Of a DNA stretch of 33,885 bases, positions 8,863-18,200 are shown in pieces. The position numbers and the translations under genes are program-made. Position 1 is the first letter of the stretch, and each line of letters starts with the position of its first letter. Under the pieces are notes generated by a model, which searched no databases, was not told the DNA's origin, and worked only from the letters and a program-made list of their open reading frames with translations. The stretch comes from Chitinophagaceae bacterium (GTDB lineage Bacteria; Bacteroidota; Bacteroidia; Chitinophagales; Chitinophagaceae): NCBI GenBank assembly GCA_028288585.1, contig JAQBNL010000023.1, forward strand, positions 1-33,885, in the 5' to 3' direction.

Positions 8863-9084
8863 ATTTTAATCCAATACGGAATAAATACAGTATTAAGAAA
8901 ACATAAAAAACTCTGCAGTAATTGCAAAAAGGGATTTTTTTCAGAAACATATTACTGCCCTGACTGCGGGTCGAACCTGGTAAATTATAATTCATTAATG
9001 CCGGGCGGTGAGGAAATAGCCCGGGACAGATCAGAACGTCATAAAAAGAATTTTAAAAAAAGCAAAAATCAAATCCATAAATAA
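8863..9084 (+). pseudogene. Zinc-ribbon reading frame without a start codon
   Basis: The frame is open from the stop at 8860-8862 to TAA at 9082-9084 and encodes about 73 residues, with no ATG, GTG or TTG near its front. It holds LCSNCKKGFFSETYYCPDCG, a two-CxxC zinc-ribbon knuckle (Cys spacing 2 and 2 with 11 residues between pairs), followed by a basic Lys/Arg-rich tail ending in KKSKNQIHK. Just upstream, another frame from ATG 8835 (MIFRLRWGVNFNPIRNKYSI) runs to a stop at 8904 and could be its original N-terminus, lost by a frameshift in the A-rich run near 8898-8910. It is either a broken gene or one read with a rare start; function unknown. Confidence 0.5.
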
Positions 9085-9092
9085 CGTTTCAC

Positions 9093-9773
9093 TCATGCCT
9101 GTGACTGAAATTGAAAATAGTATTTTAAGGAACGTACCATCCTTTTGGAGAGACTATTCCATAGTGATGCACCGATAAGAAAAAAAGCACCCAATATTGC
9201 AAGGTATAAGTGATTAAAAAAAAGTTTGTTGACGGTGATCAGCAATGCGCCTGCTAATGTCAGTACCAAAGGTTTGCCCGCGTGTCTTTTTCTTGTAAAA
9301 TATAGTGAACTGATATTCACAAATAATAATGCAATTAAAAATGGCAAAAGCCATGGCTGATAAGGAATAGAGCCAAGGCCCAGAGCCGTAAAGATACTCA
9401 TGTATGCAGCCCAGCAAAATGGGCATTTTGGGAAAAATGCAATGAAAATAGCGGTAAAAAACGATATATGGTTGCGTAACACTCTTTTCCACAAACTCCT
9501 TTTTGTCTGTACAGTCAGTATTCTCATTTTTAGAATTCCAACAGAAGGAATACTATTATTTTCATCAGCCTTCCAAATGATTTTCCCATTTATAAAAAGA
9601 GCATTGCGATCAATTTTCCTGGCGTATGCGGGAACATTTATTTTATCAAAATATTCTCTCCATGTCGGCACAATATATAGATCCATCATGGCTTTACGTA
9701 AAGCCAGGCGGAGTTCATCCATATCAATATTTTCAATACAAAGGATCTCTATTATTAAATTATGCTCCTTCAT
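9093..9773 (-). CDS. Thioredoxin-fold plus MerC-like membrane protein coupled to the phenoloxidase gene
   Basis: This is a 226-aa protein. Residues 1-80 look like a small thioredoxin/glutaredoxin-type domain (strand LIIEILCIENIDMDEL, helix, then VPTW, then NALFINGKII), but the usual CxxC is missing and only Cys12 remains. Residues about 100-205 are a four-helix membrane part with FFPKCPFCWAAYMSIFTAL at 113-131. The CPFC pair sits just before or inside a helix, as in MerC/MerT-type metal transporters. Its ATG shares one base with the phenoloxidase stop (TAATG, 9771-9775 on the complement), so the two are translationally coupled. I infer a role in metal or redox supply, possibly copper for its partner; this is not shown by the sequence. 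The family label is tentative. Confidence 0.6.
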   Translation of the reverse strand: MKEHNLIIEILCIENIDMDELRLALRKAMMDLYIVPTWREYFDKINVPAYARKIDRNALFINGKIIWKADENNSIPSVGILKMRILTVQTKRSLWKRVLRNHISFFTAIFIAFFPKCPFCWAAYMSIFTALGLGSIPYQPWLLPFLIALLFVNISSLYFTRKRHAGKPLVLTLAGALLITVNKLFFNHLYLAILGAFFLIGASLWNSLSKRMVRSLKYYFQFQSQA

Positions 9774-11713
9774 TATTTATGTTTAATAAATATAGTCCTG
9801 CAGGCCATATTGTCTTTACTCCTGATCGTATTAAGAATCGCTGATCCGTTCCCGTCAAATCGTCGGTTAAAGGGATAGCCTAAAGGTCGCCTGTCCGGAT
9901 ATTCTGTACTGCGGGCAGCGCAAAAACTAAAGGCACCACAATCTTCTTCTTTTTCGATCATGTCAATATCTGCATCCGTAAGCATGACCATAAGTTTGAA
10001 TTCCATGCCGTTTGCACTTTTCTTTCCTTTCGGAAGCAACATATGGTATGGCCATCCGCAGTCACATGCCCTGTTATTCATTTGTATATTGGTAGGATCG
10101 AAAGACGTTAAATGACTTTCAGGATCAATCACTGCTGGTTTCCTGATGACAGAGGACTCGCTATCTTTTCTGAAAATCACTGTTTTTGACTGGGGCTGTA
10201 ATTCATATAAAAACTTATCCATTTCGATCCACATCCTTCGATCTTCAACATGCTCTTCAGCGCAAATAAAAATCCGCACGGTAACTTTTTTTACCTGGAG
10301 AGAACTATTCTCCGCCCTGATAAAATAACAGAATGGATCATGATGCAAATAACGATAGGTATATTCTTTTGGAGTTCCGTTATCCGGGCTTTTATATTTA
10401 ATCACCGCATCATGCATGTGTGTAGATAAGGTATCGGTTGTCTCAATACTTTTTTTATTCCCCCCTGCATCTGTATACTCAAACTTCCCCTTTGCGAAAT
10501 CAACCTGCCAGTGCACTCCGCCAAAAACCTGGTTACCGGCATCGCTTGTTATATTTCCCGGCAGGCTGCAAAGAATAATATCACTTGAGTATGGTTTTGC
10601 CTTGGCGTCCACCGCTTTCCTGAGAAGCACCGGCAGCCTGTCCGTAGAAAAAACGTATGGGAGTAATCTTTCCTGCCACTTAAAGCTTATGTTATCTATC
10701 CCTTTATGCCATTCCCAAAATACAACATCCCTAATGGCTGTAATCGTCGTGCGCATAACCCCCCTATTCAATGAAGCGATCATACCATGTCCTGAGCCAT
10801 GATATCCATTATAGTTTTTACTTCGCGCAGCCGGATTTTCATTAGGCTCTATCGTTGAACCCAGCGAATTGGCAGCATTTGTTTCATCCACCATCCTAAC
10901 ACCCTGCGGATCATATTGCTTGTTATCGATATCAGCGTTTATTTCCCTGATCCATGATTGTTGCTGGCGTGCAAAATTGTTGGGAAGCCTGGCGTTTTTA
11001 TCACGATCATTGTCAACAAATCCTGCAAGGCGTTCATCCGGACCCGCAGCATAACCTACCCGGATAGGTTTTGCAAAATCATTATACGGCTTTACTCTTT
11101 CTACGCCATCTGTCAAACGTTCTGTATCATAACGCGCCAGCATCTGCTGGTGCATATAAAAAAACATCTCTCCCTGCCTGTCATATACCCTGTCCCCGTT
11201 ATAAACGTAATGCCAGTGTTCATGATGTTCATTCATCGACGGTGATTCCCTGAACCAATCCAATTTTGTCTCTTCAACTGAACCAACCGCAACTGATAAA
11301 TTTATTCTTCCCGGCACATTGCTGGGTACAACAATTTCCGGCTCCCGGACTGTAAGTGACGGAACCGAAATATTTACAGAACCATTATAATGCGTAAGGA
11401 AAACATTAAATGCGTAATACAAAAGGTCCGGGTTTTCATTTGCAAGAAGATCTTCGAACTGATCAGCTGCAGCAGCTAATCCGCTTTCTTCATCAGGTGC
11501 AGATTGCAGTGCTGTTTCAAAAGACCTTACGGTCTTATTAACTCGCTTCATATGTCTTGTATCAAATGGAGAAAAATCACGAATTAATTCTTCTCCCGGC
11601 CCCGGTTGCCCGGCCCCCGGTGTATCAAGTTTTTCCCAATAATTATTTCTGAGCTTGGGTGTAGGAATTAAAAATATATCCCAGATCCTTTTAGCAATTG
11701 TAGTAGATGGCAT
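9773..11713 (-). CDS. Hemocyanin/prophenoloxidase-type type-3 copper protein
   Basis: This 646-aa protein resembles arthropod hemocyanin/prophenoloxidase rather than ordinary bacterial tyrosinase. CuA: NEHHEHWHYVY at 161-171, with His164 and His168 four apart, then His188 in MFFYMHQQMLARYDTERL. CuB: YHGSGHG, with His305 and His309, then His336 in RDVVFWEWHKGID. The C-terminal Ig-like part keeps CDCGWPYHMLLPKG (550-563), matching the GCGWPQHM thiol-ester-like motif of phenoloxidases, and RRPLGYPFNRRFD (608-620), the equivalent of GFPFDR. All six copper ligands are present, so oxygen binding and oxidation of phenols to quinones are plausible; activity is inferred. There is no signal peptide, as is also true of insect prophenoloxidases. 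It is transcribed divergently from the Tc operon, and both have the shared palindromic promoter. Confidence 0.87.
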   Translation of the reverse strand: MPSTTIAKRIWDIFLIPTPKLRNNYWEKLDTPGAGQPGPGEELIRDFSPFDTRHMKRVNKTVRSFETALQSAPDEESGLAAAADQFEDLLANENPDLLYYAFNVFLTHYNGSVNISVPSLTVREPEIVVPSNVPGRINLSVAVGSVEETKLDWFRESPSMNEHHEHWHYVYNGDRVYDRQGEMFFYMHQQMLARYDTERLTDGVERVKPYNDFAKPIRVGYAAGPDERLAGFVDNDRDKNARLPNNFARQQQSWIREINADIDNKQYDPQGVRMVDETNAANSLGSTIEPNENPAARSKNYNGYHGSGHGMIASLNRGVMRTTITAIRDVVFWEWHKGIDNISFKWQERLLPYVFSTDRLPVLLRKAVDAKAKPYSSDIILCSLPGNITSDAGNQVFGGVHWQVDFAKGKFEYTDAGGNKKSIETTDTLSTHMHDAVIKYKSPDNGTPKEYTYRYLHHDPFCYFIRAENSSLQVKKVTVRIFICAEEHVEDRRMWIEMDKFLYELQPQSKTVIFRKDSESSVIRKPAVIDPESHLTSFDPTNIQMNNRACDCGWPYHMLLPKGKKSANGMEFKLMVMLTDADIDMIEKEEDCGAFSFCAARSTEYPDRRPLGYPFNRRFDGNGSAILNTIRSKDNMACRTIFIKHK

Positions 11714-11783
11714 ATCATTAATTTAATAAATAAATGCAACACAGAGTTAGGGAACGGCTATATTCTGAAATAAGAATATGGCG

Positions 11784-11833
11784 TAAATATGAGATTTTTT
11801 AGAAATGAGAAATACCGTACTTATACGGTATTT
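11784..11833 (-). promoter_or_regulatory. Shared palindromic operator plus promoter, copy 1 (phenoloxidase)
   Basis: Perfect inverted repeat AAATACCGTA-CTTA-TACGGTATTT (11810-11833, ten-base arms). On the minus strand, 24 bases after the arm's TACG, comes CATATTTA (11791 down to 11784), a degenerate TAnnTTTG. The predicted start is near 11780, leaving a leader of about 67 bases before the ATG at 11713. The element belongs to a family of four in this window. Confidence 0.75.
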
Positions 11834-12050
11834 TAAAAATGTATTGATCCGCTGATTTTTAAATCATGAAACTGCTCCGAACCCTCAACTCCACGAACAG
11901 GATAAACAAGAAACCATAATAGTTTGCAATTTTTTCTGAAAAGGGCACTTATTAATAATATAATTTATCAAACAAACAACCATACAAATAGGCCGAACTT
12001 CCGGATGCACCATTACTTTTTAGATCAAGGTAGACGGATTAATTTTCAAC

Positions 12051-12097
12051 TACCGTATTAATACGCTTGTTTTATATTTTATAAACGTAAACTTTTG
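12051..12097 (+). promoter_or_regulatory. Shared palindromic operator plus promoter, copy 2 (Tc operon)
   Basis: TACCGTA-TTAA-TACGCTT at 12051-12068. The inner 12 bases CGTATTAATACG are a perfect palindrome, but the outer right arm has decayed. AACTTTTG (12090-12097) begins exactly 24 bases after TACG and matches TAnnTTTG in all but the first base. The predicted start is near 12101, giving an unusually long leader of about 150 bases before ATG 12251. Confidence 0.7.
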
Positions 12098-12114
12098 CTG
12101 AACCATAATGTTAC

Positions 12115-12133
12115 ACTGGCTTATTAAACCAGT
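12115..12133 (+). other. Small hairpin in the predicted Tc leader RNA
   Basis: ACTGG (12115-12119) and CCAGT (12129-12133) pair around a 9-base AT-rich loop shortly after the predicted transcription start. It is weak by itself, but it lies in the long 5' leader of the Tc operon. Confidence 0.3.
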
Positions 12134-12188
12134 TCTGCCATTCTAACCAATTCTACGAATTACTTTTTCCCGCCTGATTGAGATCGTG

Positions 12189-12204
12189 GGGATTTGCAAA
12201 TCCC
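12189..12204. repeat. 16-base perfect palindrome GGGATTTGCAAATCCC in the Tc leader
   Basis: Every base pairs with its partner. It sits about 47 bases before the Tc start codon, so in RNA it could form a hairpin that affects translation. It also looks like a REP-type palindrome of the kind spread by REP-associated transposases. No second copy was found by eye in the window. Confidence 0.5.
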
Positions 12205-12250
12205 TTCATAAGTTAATGTCCTGCCTTGGTTGGCCGGAATAAATTTTTTT

Positions 12251-15200
12251 ATGCCATCTAATTCTGAAAACAGGGTATCAGGGCACGCAAAAGGCAATTC
12301 CAAATTGCCTGTTCAGGATCAATCAAATAATACAGGAACAAGCGCCGCGTCAAATAAATCAACTACAATTGAAATTCCATCCATCTCTTTGCCGAAAGGT
12401 GGTGGTGCTATCAAAAGCATTGATGAAAAATTTGAAGTAAATGCTGTGAACGGTTCTGCTAATTTTTCTATCCCGCTCCCATCCCGCTCCGCCAGGGGAT
12501 TCGGTCCATCTATGAACATCTCATATAATTCAGGCGGGGGCAACGGCATATTCGGAATGGGCTGGTCATTAAGCCTGCCATCTATAAGGCGAAAAACAGA
12601 AAAAGAATTGCCGCGCTATTTGGATGAGATAGATTCTGATACTTATATTTTGGCGGGGGCAGAAGATTTGGTGCCAAAATTAAAAAACGTTGCAGGTGTT
12701 TGGGTCCCGGATCAGGATGATTCAACTGATGGTTTGTTCTCGATAAAACGGTACAGGCCAAGAATTGAAAACGGCTTTGCAAGAATAGAACGATGGACGA
12801 AAAAATCGGACGGCAACATTCAGTGGAAAATAATTTCAAAGGATAATATAACCAGCATCTTTGGAGATACCGCAGAAAGTATTATTGAGAATCCTTCCGA
12901 GGCCGGAAAAATATTTGAATGGTTGATTCATTTTACGCATGACGATAAAGGCAATTGTGCATTGTATGATTACAACCCTGAAAATGGAGCGGGCATTGAT
13001 CCTGCTTTACTGCATAATAAAAACAGGACAAACGGAAACGCAAAATTCACCAATACATATCTGAAAAGAATATGGTCCGGAAATATAAATGTATATAACA
13101 ATGGAGATCCAATTCCTGCGGTTAACCAATTCCTGTTCGAAACTGCTTTTGACTATGGGGACCATGATAAAATAAATATCCCCTTTGCGGAAGTACAGCC
13201 ATGGACATTCAGGAGCGATGCTTTTTCTGATTACAGGGCAGGCTTTGAAATAAGAAACTGCAGGTTATGTGAAAAGGTGTTGCAATACCTCCATTTTGCA
13301 GAACTACCCGGCGGATCAGCGCTGGTTAATTCACTCGATTTTAAATATGATGACAATGGCCAGGCCGGAAATTTCACCTTCCTGAAAGAGATCACTTCCA
13401 CAGGATATATTAAACAGGCGAATAATACCTATACAAAGAAATCACTCCCGCCGGTTTCATTCACTTATCAAAAGCATGAATGGAATAAAGAAATAAAATT
13501 CATTGGAAAGGAAGATTTAGTAAATGCACCTTCCGGGATATATGAACCCGGTTACCAGTTTGTGGATCTCTACAGTGAGGGACTTAACGGGATTCTGACT
13601 GAGCAGGCCGCCGGATTATTTTATAAACAGAATCTTGGGAACGGGCACTTCTCCAATGCAAAACTAATTACGCCTAAACCTTCCTTTACCGGGATAGGAC
13701 CTCAACTGCAGTTGCAGGAAGTGGAAGCGGATGGTACAAAATATCTTGCCAGCTACCATGGACCAAATAAAGGATTTTTCAAACTGGATGATGAGGAAGA
13801 ATGGCAACCCTTTAAAGCTTTTGAACAATTACCCAACGTTGATTTCAATGACCCGTATACAAAACTCCTTGACTTGGATGGTGACGGTAAAGCAGATTTG
13901 CTTATCACAGAAGACAATCTTTTTATCTGGTATCCGTCGATGGGAGAAAAAGGATTCGGGGAGTCTAAGCAGGTCTGGCAAAGCTTTGATGAAGAAAAAG
14001 GACCGCACGTTGTTTTTAATGATAAAGATCTATCCATTTTCATCAGCGATGTAAACGGTGACGGGCTGGCGGATATTGTTAGGATCAGGAATGGATCTGT
14101 ATGTTACTGGCCCAATCTCGGGTATGGAAAATTCGGCGCGAAAGTAAGCATGGATAATGCGCCGGTATTCGATCATCCTGACAGATTCAATGCTGCATTT
14201 ATTAAACTGGCTGATATTGATGGGTCGGGTACGACTGATATAATATACCTGGGCAGGAACTACTTTAAAGTATGGCTGAATCAAAGTGGTAATGGTTTTT
14301 TAACTTCCCCGGAAGAAATTGATCCCTTCCCTGAGATCACTAACCTGTCACAGGTTTCTGTCTTGGATTTATTCGGTAATGGAACCAGCTGTATCGTCTG
14401 GAGCAGTGTTCAGCCAAAAGATCATAACCGGCCATTGCAATATATTGATCTTGTCAACAGTAAAAAGCCGCATATTATGGTGGGCTATAAGAATAACCTC
14501 GGAAAGGAAGTTGAATTCGAATACACCACTTCCACTTCTTATTATTTACAGGACAGCATCGAAGGCAAACCATGGATTACTAAATTGCCCTTCCCTATCC
14601 ATTGTCTGAGCAAAGTTATTACCTGGGACCGTATCATGAAGACGCGCTTCGCCAGCGAATATTCATATCATCACGGGTATTATGATCATGCTGAAAGAGA
14701 ATTCAGGGGCTTCGGAAGAGTGGATCAAAAAGATGCTGAAGACATTACTCACTTTATCAAAGTAAGTGTAGGCGCGATGAATAATGTAAGCCAGGACAAC
14801 CTGCTCCAGCATCCTGTATTAATAAAAACATGGTTCCATACCGGAGCATTTTTAGATCGTGAAAAAATATTAAATCAATTTGCACATGAATACTCACAAA
14901 ATTCTGTTCATCCTGAAAATGTTCTTCCCGAACCGGAATTACCGGGTGACTTATCTGTGGATGAATGGAGACAGGCACTAAGGGCTTGTAAAAGTATGAT
15001 GCTGCGGCAGGAAGTATATGCACTTGATAACAGTGCGGTAAGTGATAAGCCTTATACTGTAGATCAACATAATTGCCTGATCAAAATAATTCAGCCGAAG
15101 CTTGAAAACAAACATGGATCATTCATAGTCCTGAACAGTGAAAGTATTTCCTATCATTATGAAAGAGACCTTGCTGATCCACGTGTATCACACTCTTTCA

Positions 15201-18200
15201 TGCTGGAAGCAGATGAGTTTGCGAACATAAAAAGATCAGCAGCACTGGTGTATTCAAGAAAGCCTTCAGGTGGACCTCAACATCGCGCAGAACAGCGCAG
15301 GCAGTATACAACGCTAACAGAAAATGATTTTACTGATCCTGTTCATACTGCCACAGATTACAGGACACCCTTATTGTACCAGGCAAAGGATTTTGAAGTA
15401 ACAGGTCTGCCCGCGCCTGCAGGAAATTATTATTCACTTTCGGAAATAAAGAATGCATGCAATGCCGCCGCCTTTATTCATTATCATGTGATACCGGATG
15501 GTACGTTGCAAAAAAGACTGGTAGACTGGAACCGCGTACAATTCAGAGGTGATGATAGCATCACTGTACTTGCGTTTGGCACTATGGATTCAAAAGGGCT
15601 CATGCACCAAAAATTCAGTGCTGCTTTTAACCAGTCCCAGCTCACAAATATTTTTAATCCTAAAATAACTTTTGCAAATCTCAATGCGGTCTTGCTTGAC
15701 CCGGCCAAAGGAGGATATATTTTCGCGGATAATTATTTCTGGATTCCTTCAGGGGTTACTCAATATGACGTAGCAAATTTTTTCCTCCCTGTTTCCTTTA
15801 CTGATGCGTTCGGTAATACCACCCAGATCGAATATGATATTCCCCGCCATCTCTTTATTCAAAAAACAACGGATGCACTCGGCAACGAAATGAAAGTGAA
15901 AAAATTCAATTACCGGGTAATGCAGCCGTACCTGGTAGAAGATGCAAATGATAATTTGTCCGCGATACGTTTTGATGAATTCGGCATACCAATAAAAACT
16001 TTTATCATAGGCAAAAAAGGAATTGATGCAGGTGATGAATTTGATGATACATCGGTTGAGACTACCGCCAGCGACTTCCCCTCTTCTGAAATGGAATACC
16101 GCGTTTCCGAATGGTACAACCAGTCAACTAACCTTGCTTTTGACATAAACAATTATAAACCGCAGCCGAATTATATTTTTATAAAGGTCAGGGAAACGCA
16201 TTACAATGCTGACAACCTTCACCAGAGTAAATTCCACGAAAGCTATACATATTTAGGCGGCAGCGGAAATGAAGTATTAAAAAAACACCAGGCGGAGCCC
16301 GGTAGTGCGATACAGGTCAATCCTGATGGCACCACCACGCTCGTAGCTGACACATCGCCCAACCTGAGGTGGGTAGGTAATGGAAGAGTTGTTCTTTCAA
16401 ACAAAGGATTAAAAATAAAAGAGTACGAACCTTATTTCAGCACATCACCCTCTTTCGATGATGAAAAAGAAATGGTGGAACTTGGCGTTACCAATGTCAT
16501 GCAGTATGATCCTCTCGGCAGGATGGTACGTACTGACTTCCCCGATAAAACTTTCAGTAAAATAGAATTCAGTCCATGGCTTCAAAAAACTTTTGACCGT
16601 AATGACACCGTGGATCAAAGTGACTGGTATGATCTTCGTATAACAAATCCCGATCCGGTGATTGCCACACCTGCAGAGATCAGCGCAGCGCAAAAAGCCT
16701 TCCTTCATAAGAATACTCCGGAAGTTGCACACCTTGATTCTCTTGGCAGAGTTTTTTTTACAGAAGCAGATAATGTAACCGAAAAGCTGACCACGCATAT
16801 TACACTTGATATTGAAGGGAAAGAAATAAGTATAAATGATGCGCTGGACAGGACCGTAATGGAATATGAATATGATTTGTTGGGCAGGACTCTTAAACAG
16901 GTAGGCATGGATGCAGGAACCAGGTGGTTCATAATGAATGCTTCCAACACACCATTGTTACAATGGGATGATATAAATCACGAAAATGATTTTGAATATG
17001 ATCAGTTGCGCAGGCCGGTGGCCTTCTCTGTAAAAACAGGTAATGCGCCTCCGGAAATATTTGCAAAAATTCAATATGGTGAATCGTTGGTCCTTGCTGC
17101 CGCAAAAGCAAACAACCTGCGTGGGATTGCTTACAAAAAATTCGACCAGTCGGGTGTACTGACAACCATAAAAAATGATTTCAAAGGAAACATGCTGAGC
17201 GGGTCAAAACAATTGGTTGCAGATTATAAAAATATAATTGACTGGACTAACATTGCTGCGGTTGCTCTGGAAGCTGAAATATTTACGAACGACATAGAAT
17301 ACGATGTACTCAACAGGCCTCTGAAAATTATCACACCTCATTCAGCCGGCATACCACCCAGTGAAATATATCATGGTTTTAATGAAGCCGGGTTGCTGGA
17401 AAAAGTAGAGGTAAGAATAAGAGGTGCTGCTGCCCTTACTACTTTCGTAACAAATATTAATTATGATGCGAAAGGCAGGCGTGAAGAAATATTTTATAAT
17501 AACGGAACGAAATCAAAGTACATCTATGATAAAGAAACATTCAGGCTGGTACGTTTAAAAACTACCAGGAACCCTGGGCCGCAGGTATTGCTGGATCTGC
17601 AATATACTTATGACCCTGTGGGAAATGTTACCAGGATAAAAGACAATAACCACCCTGACATTTTCTTTGATGGTGAGCAGGTGGCTGCTCAAAATGATTA
17701 TGACTATGATGCAGTGTACAGGCTGATAAAATCCACCGGCAGAAAACATGCAGGACAAACCGACATCCAGTCAAAGGCAACACTGCCCAATAACAATTCT
17801 TTCCGCAATCATCCTTTTATTAATAGTGCGGTCATCGATCCTAATGATGCGAACGCATTTAGAAATTATACGGAACGCTATCTCTATAACAAAGCCGGTA
17901 ACATGAAACAACAAACACATGTTGCGAAAAACAGCAGTTGGACGAGAACCTTTGAATATGATAATAACAACGATCTGAATAACATGCTTACAAAAAGTTC
18001 CATTGGAGGCGATGATTATAATTATACATACGATCCGCATGGTAATATGCATGGCATGGAATCGGTACAAAATGAATTGTGGGATTTTATGGATCGTTTT
18101 AAAGAAGCAGGATTGGGTGGTGGTGGAACAGTTTATTATGTTTATGACAGTACAGGCGAGAGAATAAGAAAAGTAATAGAAAGACAAAACGGGTTGATAC

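Larger units (their letters stand above)
11714..12250. other. Divergent control region between the phenoloxidase and Tc operons
   Basis: These 537 bases have no supported gene. They hold two copies of the shared palindrome/promoter module (11784-11833 facing left, 12051-12097 facing right), a small hairpin (12115-12133) and a 16-base perfect palindrome (12189-12204). The stretch 11834-12050 between the modules shows nothing I can name. Confidence 0.8.

Noticed and set aside
8687-8995. Minus-strand frame of 102 codons with hydrophobic stretches
   Set aside because: Its start overlaps the zinc-ribbon frame on the other strand, and the hydrophobic look comes from AT-rich DNA; no family is recognisable.
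12230-12250. TTG start for the TcB-TcC fusion
   Set aside because: ATG 12251 starts a typical soluble Ser/Asn-rich N-terminus; the TTG adds a short hydrophobic stretch with no start signal.
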